From the NCBI RefSeq assembly GCF_047238305.1, contig NZ_JBDFMO010000001.1, positions 1,984,001-2,048,000 of the forward strand: a stretch of DNA of 64,000 nucleotides, in the 5' to 3' direction. A program made the position numbers and the translations under genes. The notes beneath the pieces were generated by a model. It saw nothing but the letters and a program-made list of their open reading frames with translations, searched no databases and was not told the DNA's origin. Positions 26,577 to 35,073 of the stretch are shown here, in pieces. This DNA comes from Ferdinandcohnia sp047238305 (GTDB lineage: Bacteria; Bacillota; Bacilli; Bacillales; Bacillaceae_L). Positions within the stretch are counted from its first letter, which is position 1. Every line of letters starts with the position of its first letter.

Positions 26577-28217
26577 TTGTACGCAGATATCATTATTAAA
26601 GGAAATGCGATTTTTACCGGGAATGAGTGTAATCCAATAATGGGAGCAGTCGTTATCAAAAACGATCAAATCCTGTGTGTGGATGAAAGTGAAAACGAAA
26701 ACGATTATATAGGACCACAGACAAAGGTTATTCACGCAGAGAATAAGCTTGTATTACCTGGTTTTCATGATTTTCATCTTCACCTTGTATTAGGGAGTAT
26801 GTTTAGCGAGTTCACCACACTTACTGAATGCTCGTCGGAATCAGAGGCTGTTCAAAAAATCTATCATTATGCAGAGGAGAATCCTAATGAACCTTGGGTA
26901 TTAGGATTTGGCTGGCATCATGTACGTTGGCCAGGGAAAAAAACACCAACCCGCCATTCCCTTGATCAACTCATCCCAAATCGCCCAGTGTTCCTGTTAA
27001 ATGAGGAAGCACATAGTGCATGGGTAAACTCAGAAGCTCTTAAAGTCTTAAATATAACAAAAGATACACAAGATCCTCCATTTGGTTTGATTGAAAAAGA
27101 TCAAAATGGAGAACCCACTGGCTTTTTGTATGAAACAGCCGTAAAGCTTGTTGCTGAAAAAGCCTATCAATTCTCAGAGGAAAAACAGCGAAAATTAATG
27201 GATGCCTTTTTGAAAAAAGCTGCTTCCCATGGAATTACATCGGTAAGTGATATGCTTCCATTGCCGGGCTTTGAATTGGGGTCTCCATCCTTTTATGCGA
27301 CCTATGAAAAAGAAGGTAAATTAACAACAAGAATACACTTCTTATCATCCCTCAATGGGGACTTATCAAAGGCGAAATCCTACCGTGAACTATACCAATC
27401 TGATAAATTACAGTTTTCCGGATTAAAACAATTTATTGACGGCGTTCCAACTACGTATACGGGTTATTTAATTGAGCCGTATTCAGACCGACCTGAAACA
27501 GTAGGTGGCATGTTGTTTGAAGAAGAAACCTATATGAGATGGATTAAGGAAGCTGACAAGGAAGGCTTTCGTATCCGGCTACATGCCTGTGGCGATGGGG
27601 CGGTCAGGTTTGGACTTGATTGCTATGAAGCAGCACAGAAGCAAAATGGAAAGCGAGACTCAAGACATACGATTGAACATATTGAGGTTATTCACCCGGA
27701 TGATATAGATCGTTTTGAGGAGCTTCAGGTCATTGCATCGATACAACCTGAGCATATGAGTGCAGAATCAATGGAGGGGCATACATACCTTGATCGATTG
27801 GGCCCAAAACGGTCGCGATATACATGGCCGATTGGATCCCTAAACAGGAGTGGCGCGTCCATTGCTTTTAGTAGTGATTATCCGGTTGTTGATATGAATC
27901 CGATGATTGAAATCTACCGTGCTGTAACTAGAAGAAATGCAGATGGAACACCAGAAGAGGGTTGGAATCCACAAGAAAAAATATCGCTTGTAGAAGCTCT
28001 ACAATTCTACACGAAGACTCCTGCTTATGGAAATTTCCGTGAGGATGATTTAGGAACGCTTGAGGCTGGAAAAAAGGCTGATGTAATCATCTTAGATAGA
28101 GATCTTTTTTCAGTAGATGTGAAAGAGATTCTAGAAGCAAAAGTTGAAATGACAATAATGGATGGAAATATCGTGTATTCACGAGGACAAACCAAAAAGC
28201 CGGAAGGGGCCATGTGA
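26577..28217 (+). CDS. Amidohydrolase family protein (YtcJ-like, PF07969)
   Basis: 546-aa metal-dependent amidohydrolase of the amidohydrolase_3 type. Metal ligands: HLH at residues 67-69 (PGFHDFHLHL), HACGDGAV and RHTIEHIEVIHP on later strands, SSDYPVVDMNP with the terminal Asp. TTG start at 26577 after GAGGGGGG; the frame is open further upstream, but the ribosome site lies inside that extension. It forms an operon with potD1 (start directly after this stop) behind sigma-54 promoter P1. The substrate is unknown. Context suggests an N-acylated or cyclic amine feeding the polyamine pathway. Confidence 0.82.
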   Translation: MYADIIIKGNAIFTGNECNPIMGAVVIKNDQILCVDESENENDYIGPQTKVIHAENKLVLPGFHDFHLHLVLGSMFSEFTTLTECSSESEAVQKIYHYAEENPNEPWVLGFGWHHVRWPGKKTPTRHSLDQLIPNRPVFLLNEEAHSAWVNSEALKVLNITKDTQDPPFGLIEKDQNGEPTGFLYETAVKLVAEKAYQFSEEKQRKLMDAFLKKAASHGITSVSDMLPLPGFELGSPSFYATYEKEGKLTTRIHFLSSLNGDLSKAKSYRELYQSDKLQFSGLKQFIDGVPTTYTGYLIEPYSDRPETVGGMLFEEETYMRWIKEADKEGFRIRLHACGDGAVRFGLDCYEAAQKQNGKRDSRHTIEHIEVIHPDDIDRFEELQVIASIQPEHMSAESMEGHTYLDRLGPKRSRYTWPIGSLNRSGASIAFSSDYPVVDMNPMIEIYRAVTRRNADGTPEEGWNPQEKISLVEALQFYTKTPAYGNFREDDLGTLEAGKKADVIILDRDLFSVDVKEILEAKVEMTIMDGNIVYSRGQTKKPEGAM

Positions 28218-29285
28218 ATGTATAAGAAAACGAAAATAGTCGTACTTTCTTTTATTTTAATAGCGCTGACATTTTTATCTGCTTGCGGAGGAAGTGAAGC
28301 AGGAGGAGCTAAACAATCGGATGAGAAGGTATTAAATTTATTCAACTGGGCGGAATATTTGCCACAAGAAGTGATCCAACAATTTGAAGAGGAAACAGGT
28401 ATAAAGGTAAATTATGATGCGTACTCAAGCAACGAGGAAATGATGGCGAAATTACAAGCAGGAAATACCCAGTATGACATCGCTGTAGCCACAACATTTT
28501 TCGTTGATATTCTATTGAAACAAGATTTAATCCAAAAAATCAATAAAGAAAATATCCCAAATGTCAAAAACTTAGATTCAACGTTTACGACAGCTGAATT
28601 TGATAAAGAGGGGGACTATTTCATTCCTTATCTTTGGGGTTCGGGGGTTTTATTTCAAAATACGGAACTCGTTGACTTTGAAATTAAAGGCTATGAAGAT
28701 CTATTTCGACCAGAACTTAAAGATAAGGTCGTTTTACCAGATGACCAACGAGGGGTAATTGGGCTTGCTCTTCAAATGCTAGGATATTCTATGAATACGA
28801 CTGACGAAAAAGAATTAGAAGAAGCGAAAGAAAAGCTTTTGGAACTTCGTCCAAATATTAGGGCATTTAACACAGAACCTAAAACGATGATGATTGCTGG
28901 AGATGTTGCGGCAGGAATGGCATGGACAGCTGAAGTATTTAATGCTCAAAAAGAAAATCCAGCTATTGTTCCAATTATTCCTGAAGAAGGCTTAATGGTT
29001 TTCCACGACAATTTTGTTATTCCAAAGGACGCACCGCATCTAGCAAATGCAGAAAAATTTATCGACTTCCTACTTCAACCTGAAATCAGTAAACTAATTT
29101 CCACAACATATCCGTACGGAAACCCAAATGTGGAAGCGTATAAATTGCTTCCCGAGGACTTAAAAAATAATAAAGTTGTGTATCCAGACCTTGATCAAGT
29201 TACAAATGTACAACAAGCGCTTGATATTGGAGAGGCAACACAATTATATGATCGTATTTACAGTGAATTAAAAGCAGGAAATTAA
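28218..29285 (+). CDS. potD: Spermidine/putrescine-binding lipoprotein PotD, copy 1
   Basis: 355-aa solute-binding lipoprotein: N-terminal signal with lipobox LSAC at residues 20-23, then the PotD-type opening VLNLFNWAEYLPQEVIQQFEEETGIKVNYD and DNFVIPKDAPH. It delivers polyamine to the PotABC transporter. ATG at 28218 abuts the amidohydrolase stop. Very similar to potD2 at 38229. Followed by its own terminator, so potA has a separate promoter. Confidence 0.92.
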   Translation: MYKKTKIVVLSFILIALTFLSACGGSEAGGAKQSDEKVLNLFNWAEYLPQEVIQQFEEETGIKVNYDAYSSNEEMMAKLQAGNTQYDIAVATTFFVDILLKQDLIQKINKENIPNVKNLDSTFTTAEFDKEGDYFIPYLWGSGVLFQNTELVDFEIKGYEDLFRPELKDKVVLPDDQRGVIGLALQMLGYSMNTTDEKELEEAKEKLLELRPNIRAFNTEPKTMMIAGDVAAGMAWTAEVFNAQKENPAIVPIIPEEGLMVFHDNFVIPKDAPHLANAEKFIDFLLQPEISKLISTTYPYGNPNVEAYKLLPEDLKNNKVVYPDLDQVTNVQQALDIGEATQLYDRIYSELKAGN

Positions 29286-29290
29286 TGGAT

Positions 29291-29327
29291 AAATGGTAGA
29301 TTCCATCTCTGGGTCTACCATTTTTTT
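29291..29327 (+). terminator. Terminator after potD1
   Basis: AAATGGTAGA / TCTACCATTTTTTT. Confidence 0.85.
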
Positions 29328-29351
29328 ATGAAACCTTCAAACGCTAGCGAA

Positions 29352-29369
29352 TTGGCATGTTTTTTGCAT
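29352..29369 (+). promoter_or_regulatory. Sigma-54 promoter P2 (potA)
   Basis: TTGGCATGTTTTTTGCAT with GG-N10-GC. It sits 43 bases before the potA start, directly after the potD1 terminator. Confidence 0.88.
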
Positions 29370-29412
29370 TTAACTTTTGCAAAGGGTTTCTAACAAGGGG
29401 GAGGATAATGGC

Positions 29413-30492
29413 ATGTCGGTAAACATGGTCGAACTACAAAATATTAACAAACAATTTGGGGAAACGAAGGTTGTCCAAAATGTGTCATTGAATGTAAAAG
29501 AGGGAGAGTTTTTAACATTACTAGGACCGAGTGGATGTGGGAAAACAACGACTCTCCGTATGATTGCTGGTTTCGAACAGCCTACCTCAGGCAGTATTCT
29601 TTTAGATGGTAAGCATGTTGAAGGAATACCTGCAAATAGACGAAATGTGAATACAGTCTTTCAAAGCTATGCCCTTTTTCCACATATGAATATTTTTGAT
29701 AATGTGGCATTCGGATTGAAAATGAAAGGCGTTGATAGAGGAGTTATTAAAGAAAAAGTCATGAAAATGCTAGAACTTGTTCGATTACAAGGCTACGAAA
29801 AAAGAACTCCAGGGCAGCTAAGTGGTGGTCAAAAGCAACGGATTGCGATCGCACGAGCTTTGATTAACAATCCAAAGGTGATTTTATTAGATGAACCCCT
29901 GGGAGCCCTAGATTTAAAGCTTCGAAAACAAATGCAAGTTGAATTGAAGCATCTTCAACAACAACTTAAAATCACATTTATTTATGTTACTCATGATCAG
30001 GAAGAGGCACTTACGATGTCGGACCGGATTGCCGTTATGAATAATGGATTCATAGAACAGCTTGGTTCTCCGATTGAAATCTATGAAAAACCACAAACCA
30101 AGTTTGTTGCTGATTTTATTGGGGAAACGAATCTATTTGAAGGGAACATTTCAAGGTTAGATAACCGCTATGCGTATTTAGATTTTGGTGGAAAAGAAAT
30201 TGAAGTAAAGAACGAAGGACTAAGGGTTGGAGAAAAAGTATTTGTTACCATTCGCCCCGAACGTATTAAAATCGTGGAGAATCAGTCTCCCAAAACGAAT
30301 TCTGTGCAATTAAAGGGAAGATTTAAGGAACTTATTTATGTGGGATCCATTTCAAAGATGGTGGTTTTACTTGAAAATGGGAAGGAAGTTGTTGTGAATG
30401 AACAAGCAGCAGGCTCCCAAATAACTGACTACATCAATAAGGATATTTATTTAACATGGGGAGTCGACCATGGGGTTGTAATGAAGGAATAG
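29413..30492 (+). CDS. potA: Polyamine ABC transporter ATP-binding protein PotA
   Basis: 359-aa ABC ATPase. Walker A GPSGCGKTT, Q-loop FQSYALFPHMNIFDN, signature LSGGQKQRIAIARAL, Walker B VILLDEPLGALD, H-loop YVTHDQEEA, then a C-terminal TOBE-like regulatory domain. ATG 29413 is chosen for GGGGGAGG 8 bases upstream; the upstream frame lies beyond the promoter. Convergent with potCB, so the transporter is split over two opposed units, each with its own sigma-54 promoter. Confidence 0.95.
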   Translation: MSVNMVELQNINKQFGETKVVQNVSLNVKEGEFLTLLGPSGCGKTTTLRMIAGFEQPTSGSILLDGKHVEGIPANRRNVNTVFQSYALFPHMNIFDNVAFGLKMKGVDRGVIKEKVMKMLELVRLQGYEKRTPGQLSGGQKQRIAIARALINNPKVILLDEPLGALDLKLRKQMQVELKHLQQQLKITFIYVTHDQEEALTMSDRIAVMNNGFIEQLGSPIEIYEKPQTKFVADFIGETNLFEGNISRLDNRYAYLDFGGKEIEVKNEGLRVGEKVFVTIRPERIKIVENQSPKTNSVQLKGRFKELIYVGSISKMVVLLENGKEVVVNEQAAGSQITDYINKDIYLTWGVDHGVVMKE

Positions 30493-30610
30493 TTCAGACT
30501 GTTGACAGAATCTCGTATCCTGCTTTGTTTAGCTTCTAGTCCACTCATGAAGGCAACTTCAATTCCCATTTGTCCAACAAACTTTTTCAAGATAGTTTGA
30601 AAAAAATCGT

Positions 30611-30637
30611 AAAGAGCTTGGATTTTCCAAGCTCTTT
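30611..30637. terminator. Terminator between convergent potA and potC
   Basis: AAAGAGCTTGGA / TCCAAGCTCTTTT; usable on both strands. Confidence 0.7.
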
Positions 30638-30643
30638 TCTCTG

Positions 30644-31426
30644 CTATCCATTTTTCCTCATCAACAACCGTTCGCCGAAAATGACAGCACCAAGTGTAAC
30701 AAGGAGCATTAATGTTGATAATGCGTTAATTTCCGGGGTTACCCCATACCGAACCATTGAGAATATTTGTAATGGAAGTGTTGTACTTCCTGGACCTGCT
30801 ACGAAGAAGCTCACGATTACATCATCCAAAGAAATGGTAAATGAAAGCAATGCACTTGCTACAATCGCGGGTCCTATAATCGGTAAGGTAATCAGTCGGA
30901 ACGTTTGCCACTCACTAGCCCCTAAATCCATGGCTGCCTCTTCCACAGAACGATCAAATCCTTTCAAACGAGCCCGTACAACGACGACAACATATGGAAT
31001 ACAAAATGTAATATGGGAAATGATAAGTGTCCAGATGCCTAAAGGCATTTTTACCATTGAGAAGAAGGCTAGTAATGCAATCCCCATTACAATCTCTGAC
31101 ATGACAAGGGGAATATAAAGCATTCCATCAAGCATCGATTTTCCTTTGAAATGGTATTTGTACATCCCAACAGATACGAGGGTTCCTAAAATCGTTGAGG
31201 CAATCGTAGAGACAATTGCCACGATAATTGTAATTTTAGCTGCCTCTAATACTTCTGTATTCGACCAAAGCTTCGCATACCATTCAAACGTAAATCCTGT
31301 CCACACAGCGTTAAGTTTTGATTTGTTAAATGAAAATAGTATTAAAATCAGTATTGGTAAATACAAAAAGGAATAAATAAGAGCGCCATATATGATAGCC
31401 GACCATTTTGAAAACCTCGAATTCAC
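30644..31426 (-). CDS. potC: Polyamine ABC transporter permease PotC
   Basis: 260-aa inner-membrane permease with about six helices and the EAA motif (EEAAMDLGASEWQTFRLITLPIIGPAI) that docks PotA. GTG start at 31426, one base after the potB stop, with GGGGGTGATG overlapping the potB end. Operon potB-potC from the minus-strand sigma-54 promoter at 32388. Confidence 0.94.
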   Translation of the reverse strand: MNSRFSKWSAIIYGALIYSFLYLPILILILFSFNKSKLNAVWTGFTFEWYAKLWSNTEVLEAAKITIIVAIVSTIASTILGTLVSVGMYKYHFKGKSMLDGMLYIPLVMSEIVMGIALLAFFSMVKMPLGIWTLIISHITFCIPYVVVVVRARLKGFDRSVEEAAMDLGASEWQTFRLITLPIIGPAIVASALLSFTISLDDVIVSFFVAGPGSTTLPLQIFSMVRYGVTPEINALSTLMLLVTLGAVIFGERLLMRKNG

Positions 31427-31427
31427 C

Positions 31428-32348
31428 TTACATCACCCCCAAGTCATCTTTATTACCTTTAGAAATACGTAGATAAACGAAGATTAAGATCATGGTTAAA
31501 ATGACTAAAATAACCGATGATGCAGCTCCAAATGGCCAATCCCTTGCAGTAAGGAACTGATTTTTAATCAGATTACCAATCATCATTGTTTTTGCTCCGC
31601 CCATTAGATCGGGAATAAAAAACAGTCCCAAAGTTGGAATAAATACAAGTAGTGATCCAGCTACGATACCGGGCATCGTTAGAGGAAGTGTAATTTTCAT
31701 AAAGGTTTGCCAGCCTTTTGCTCCTAAATCACTAGCAGCCTCCAAATAGGATTTATCAAGCTTTTCGATTGAAGCATACAACGGAAGTACCATAAATGGA
31801 AAGAGAGTATATACAAGCCCGATTAATATGGCTCCATTGTTATAAAGTAACGCAAGTGGTTCTGAGATAATTCCAATACTGATTAGCAGATGGTTGATTA
31901 CTCCTTCAGTACGAAGCAAAATTATCCAAGCATATGTACGGATAAGTGAGTTCGTCCAAAAAGGAATGATAACCAGAAACAATAAGAATGTTCGATACTT
32001 AGGGGAAGAACGAGCAATAATATACGCAAAGGGATATCCAAATATAATACATATGACGGTGGTGACTGTTGCCATCAAAATAGACATGAGTAAAATATTC
32101 AAATATAAAGAATCAAAGAATCGGGCGTAATTCTGCCATGTGAAAATATTTTCAATTCCACCATACGTACCCCTAGTCATAAAACTCACAACAAGAATTA
32201 GGACAATTGGGATAAATAAAAATGCAATCATCCAGATTGTGACTGGGGATAGCATCCAAATCGCCCCTGTCCCCTTTAGCCTCCTCTTTTTCGGTCGTTT
32301 ATTGAGCAACGTAACCGGTTGATTTGTAGATAGCTCCTCTTTATTCAT
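31428..32348 (-). CDS. potB: Polyamine ABC transporter permease PotB
   Basis: 306-aa permease with about six helices and EAA motif LEAASDLGAKGWQTFMKITLPLTMPGI. The start is ATG 32348 because AGGAGG lies just upstream, at what would be codons 2-3 of the longer frame starting at 32366. Partner of PotC, PotA and the PotD proteins. Confidence 0.94.
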   Translation of the reverse strand: MNKEELSTNQPVTLLNKRPKKRRLKGTGAIWMLSPVTIWMIAFLFIPIVLILVVSFMTRGTYGGIENIFTWQNYARFFDSLYLNILLMSILMATVTTVICIIFGYPFAYIIARSSPKYRTFLLFLVIIPFWTNSLIRTYAWIILLRTEGVINHLLISIGIISEPLALLYNNGAILIGLVYTLFPFMVLPLYASIEKLDKSYLEAASDLGAKGWQTFMKITLPLTMPGIVAGSLLVFIPTLGLFFIPDLMGGAKTMMIGNLIKNQFLTARDWPFGAASSVILVILTMILIFVYLRISKGNKDDLGVM

Positions 32349-32387
32349 CTCTGACCCCTCCTGCATTAAAACGATTACCTTTTATAT

Positions 32388-32405
32388 ATGCAAGATTCAT
32401 TCCAA
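32388..32405 (-). promoter_or_regulatory. Sigma-54 promoter of potBC (minus strand)
   Basis: On the minus strand TTGGAATGAATCTTGCAT, GG-N10-GC. The second half of the -24 element is weaker (AATG instead of CACG). It lies 40 bases upstream of the potB start and diverges from P3; the shared operator sits between them. Confidence 0.75.
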
Positions 32406-32454
32406 TCCTAAAAGTTTTGAAATAAAAAAAGAGTAGGAAAACCTAAGAAAGTTC

Positions 32455-32491
32455 TTATGCACATGTGAATAACTTATTCATTCTTGCATAA
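32455..32491. promoter_or_regulatory. Symmetric 37-bp upstream activator site (UAS1)
   Basis: TTATGCA-N4-TGAATAA-C-TTATTCA-N4-TGCATAA, perfectly symmetric about base 32473 in its four 7-bp blocks. It lies between the divergent sigma-54 promoters of potBC (70 bases to its -24 GG) and of the FAD oxidoreductase (86 bases). This is the expected enhancer position for a sigma-54 activator. A near-identical copy is at 39355 and a half-site at 44608. Confidence 0.8.
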
Positions 32492-32556
32492 TGCCTATCC
32501 ACAACAGAATGTATGACAATCTAAATGCTCCTGCAAATATTTGCGAAAACGTAAAT

Positions 32557-32574
32557 TTGGTACGTTACTTGCAT
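32557..32574 (+). promoter_or_regulatory. Sigma-54 promoter P3 (FAD oxidoreductase operon)
   Basis: TTGGTACGTTACTTGCAT, GG-N10-GC. It serves the oxidoreductase and probably the C45 and gabD genes after it. Confidence 0.88.
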
Positions 32575-32619
32575 AAATTTATTTTAGATACAAACGGAAA
32601 ATGTAGGAGAGTGGATTTT

Positions 32620-33894
32620 TTGAAACAACTTTCAATGTGGGAAGCAATTACAAATAAGAAAAAACAACGTGCATCTTTATCCGGTAACGAAGAGTGTGAT
32701 GTAGTCATTATTGGAGGAGGTTTTACGGGGCTATCAACGGCTTATCATTTGCAAAAGAAAAACGTCAAAACAATTGTACTTGAAAAAAGCTATCTCGGTA
32801 GCGGAGCAAGTGGTCGAAATGGTGGCCAAATTTTAACAGGCTTTATTGACTCGATGAGCTCACTTGCGAAGAAAAAAGGATTGGACACGGCAAGGAAAAT
32901 GCTTCAAATGTCTTTGGATTCCATTGAATTAATTGAACGGATTAGTAAGGAAAATCAAATTTCCTGTTTCTTCAAACGTACCGGCCATCTTTACGCTGCC
33001 TATAAGCCTACACATATCGACTGGTTAAAGAAAGAGCAAAAAATCCTGGAAAAGGACTTCGACTACAAGGTTCGGGTACTTGATAAACAGGATTTACAAG
33101 CAGAATTAAAAACAGATTTTTATCATGGTGGGTATATTGATGAAAATAGTGCAACCTATCACCCATTTAATTATGTGCTGGGGCTGGCAGATACGGTAGA
33201 AAAACTCGGAGGCACAATCTATGAAAATTCAGAGGCACTTGAAATCATAAAATCCTCAAATGGGAAAGTCACCATTATGACTGAAGATGGAAGGGTGACA
33301 GCCGATCATTTAGTTATTGTCACGAACGCCTATTCAGGAAACTTACATAAAACGATTTCTCGGAGTGTCATACCAGTTGAAAGCATTATGATTGCTACTG
33401 AACAATTACCGGAAGAATTAGTTTCTGAGTTAATCCCTAATGATAGAGCAGTTTTTGATACAAAGCACATGCTTTATTACTTCAGAAGAACACCTGACAA
33501 TCGAATGGCCTTTGGAGGATCAGGTAGGTCGTTAAGTGGTGATACAACTCCACTCTACTTAAAGTTAAAAGAGGGAATGAATGCCGTTTTTCCAGAGTTA
33601 AAAAAGTATAAAGCTGAATTTTGCTGGAGCGGGAAGGTTGGGTTTACAAAGGAAATGCTCCCGTACATTGGTCAGCTAGAGGATGGTACCCATTTTGCTT
33701 TCGGATATGCTGGACATGGTGCTGCGATGTCAACCTTAATGGGGAAGCTACTTGCTGGAAATATCCTCTCTGAAAACAATGGAAAAAATCCATTCGAAAA
33801 AAATGATTTACGTCCCATACCCTTTTATAGTCAGCATGGAAAAGTAGTCGGGCTAATGAAGTACTATTTTAAGGTTAAAGACGCCATCTCATAA
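32620..33894 (+). CDS. FAD-dependent amine oxidoreductase (PuuB-like, DAO family)
   Basis: 424 aa, DAO-type flavoprotein (PF01266). N-terminal dinucleotide motif VVIIGGGFTGLSTAYHL, then SGRNGGQI as in PuuB/DadA relatives, and C-terminal FAFGYAGHGAAMSTLMGKLLA. Its length equals that of E. coli gamma-glutamylputrescine oxidase PuuB. TTG 32620 is chosen from AGGAGAG 8 bases upstream; the longer frame would begin before the promoter's transcription start. No PuuA-like ligase is in the window, so it may oxidise free putrescine or another amine. Probably co-transcribed with the C45 gene. Confidence 0.78.
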   Translation: MKQLSMWEAITNKKKQRASLSGNEECDVVIIGGGFTGLSTAYHLQKKNVKTIVLEKSYLGSGASGRNGGQILTGFIDSMSSLAKKKGLDTARKMLQMSLDSIELIERISKENQISCFFKRTGHLYAAYKPTHIDWLKKEQKILEKDFDYKVRVLDKQDLQAELKTDFYHGGYIDENSATYHPFNYVLGLADTVEKLGGTIYENSEALEIIKSSNGKVTIMTEDGRVTADHLVIVTNAYSGNLHKTISRSVIPVESIMIATEQLPEELVSELIPNDRAVFDTKHMLYYFRRTPDNRMAFGGSGRSLSGDTTPLYLKLKEGMNAVFPELKKYKAEFCWSGKVGFTKEMLPYIGQLEDGTHFAFGYAGHGAAMSTLMGKLLAGNILSENNGKNPFEKNDLRPIPFYSQHGKVVGLMKYYFKVKDAIS

Positions 33895-33972
33895 GATAAA
33901 CAGATGTCAGCATACAATAATATAAATGGTATGTAGCTAAGAAGGTAAAGCTAACAAGAAAGGAATGTCGAC

Positions 33973-35049
33973 ATGATAAAAAAACTCCAGCTGTCAGGAA
34001 CACCTAGGCAAATTGGTGAAAAACATGGCAGCGAAGGGAAAAATGAGGTCCATCAAAGTCTTGAAACCTATGAATCTCTCTTTTATGGGTATAGCAAAAT
34101 GAGTTGGAAGCAGGCCATTCAAGTTGCATTGGAACATTTACCAGCTATAAATGCTTATAATGGTGACTTTATTGAGGAAATGGAAGGTGTGGCGAAGGGG
34201 GCTGGGGTCAGATTTGAGGATATTTTAGTATTAAATACTCGAAGTGAAATTGCATTAGCAGGAAGAAAAACCTTTTCAGATGGTTGTACCGCTATTGCCA
34301 TAACTCCCCCCCTAACTAAGGAAACAATCATTGGTCAAAACTGGGACTGGAAATCCGAACAAGAGAACAGCTTACTCTTGCTTGAAATTGAGCAAAAGAA
34401 TATGCCCACCATAAAAATGATTACCGAGGGAGGATTAATTGGGAAAATCGGCTTAAATAGTAGCGGAATTGGTGTCTGTTTAAATGCACTACATACAAAC
34501 AAAAAGTCCAATCAAATCCCGATTCATTTAGGACTGCGTAGTGTCCTTAATTCCCATACCCTTCATGAAGCGATCTCTAAAATTAAACACACTCAAATGG
34601 CTTCTGCAGCTAATTTCCTAATTGCAAGTGTTGATGATAGTGGGCAGGCAATGGCAGCTAATTTTGAGGTCTCCCCATTTGGAATGGATATGATTTCAAA
34701 CAACGAAGGAATGGTTGTTCACACGAATCATATTTGTTCACCCGAGGTTCAAAAACATCTAACAGATATGAATGAATACAAATATGAGGATTCGATGATC
34801 CGTAAAAATAGAGCAGAACAACTGATTTTAACGTGTATAAAAACGGGAACAGAAATGAATGAAAATCACTTTAAAGAATGGTTTTCTGATACTTTCAACT
34901 ACCCAAATTCCATTAACCATTATGTGAATACGAGTGCACCTGAGCATCGTCAAATGGAGACAGTCTTCTCTGTCATTATGAATCTATCAAAACGAACTAT
35001 GCAAGTATGTATTGGGAAACCATCGTTGGATGGGTATATCGAGGTGTAA
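33973..35049 (+). CDS. C45-family acyltransferase/amidase (Ntn hydrolase)
   Basis: 358-aa relative of acyl-CoA:6-aminopenicillanate acyltransferase (peptidase family C45). These proteins self-cleave before a Cys that becomes the N-terminal nucleophile; here the expected site is Gly104-Cys105 in FSDGCTAIAITP, followed by NWDWK and GLIGKIGLNSSGIGVCLNAL. It follows the FAD oxidoreductase and precedes a semialdehyde dehydrogenase 24 bases downstream, within a sigma-54 unit. A role in removing an acyl or glutamyl group from an amine intermediate is plausible but unproven. ATG at 33973 with AAAGGAATG. Confidence 0.8.
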   Translation: MIKKLQLSGTPRQIGEKHGSEGKNEVHQSLETYESLFYGYSKMSWKQAIQVALEHLPAINAYNGDFIEEMEGVAKGAGVRFEDILVLNTRSEIALAGRKTFSDGCTAIAITPPLTKETIIGQNWDWKSEQENSLLLLEIEQKNMPTIKMITEGGLIGKIGLNSSGIGVCLNALHTNKKSNQIPIHLGLRSVLNSHTLHEAISKIKHTQMASAANFLIASVDDSGQAMAANFEVSPFGMDMISNNEGMVVHTNHICSPEVQKHLTDMNEYKYEDSMIRKNRAEQLILTCIKTGTEMNENHFKEWFSDTFNYPNSINHYVNTSAPEHRQMETVFSVIMNLSKRTMQVCIGKPSLDGYIEV

Positions 35050-35073
35050 ACAAAAGTAAAAAGGAGTGGAACA

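Noticed and set aside
30570..31118. 182-codon plus-strand frame over potC
   Set aside because: Antisense shadow of a clear permease gene; no ribosome site or recognisable domain.
32536..32556. cre-like sequence GCGAAAACGTAAAT before P3
   Set aside because: Only about 11 of 14 matches and it breaks the core symmetry; weaker than chance-level comparison would need.
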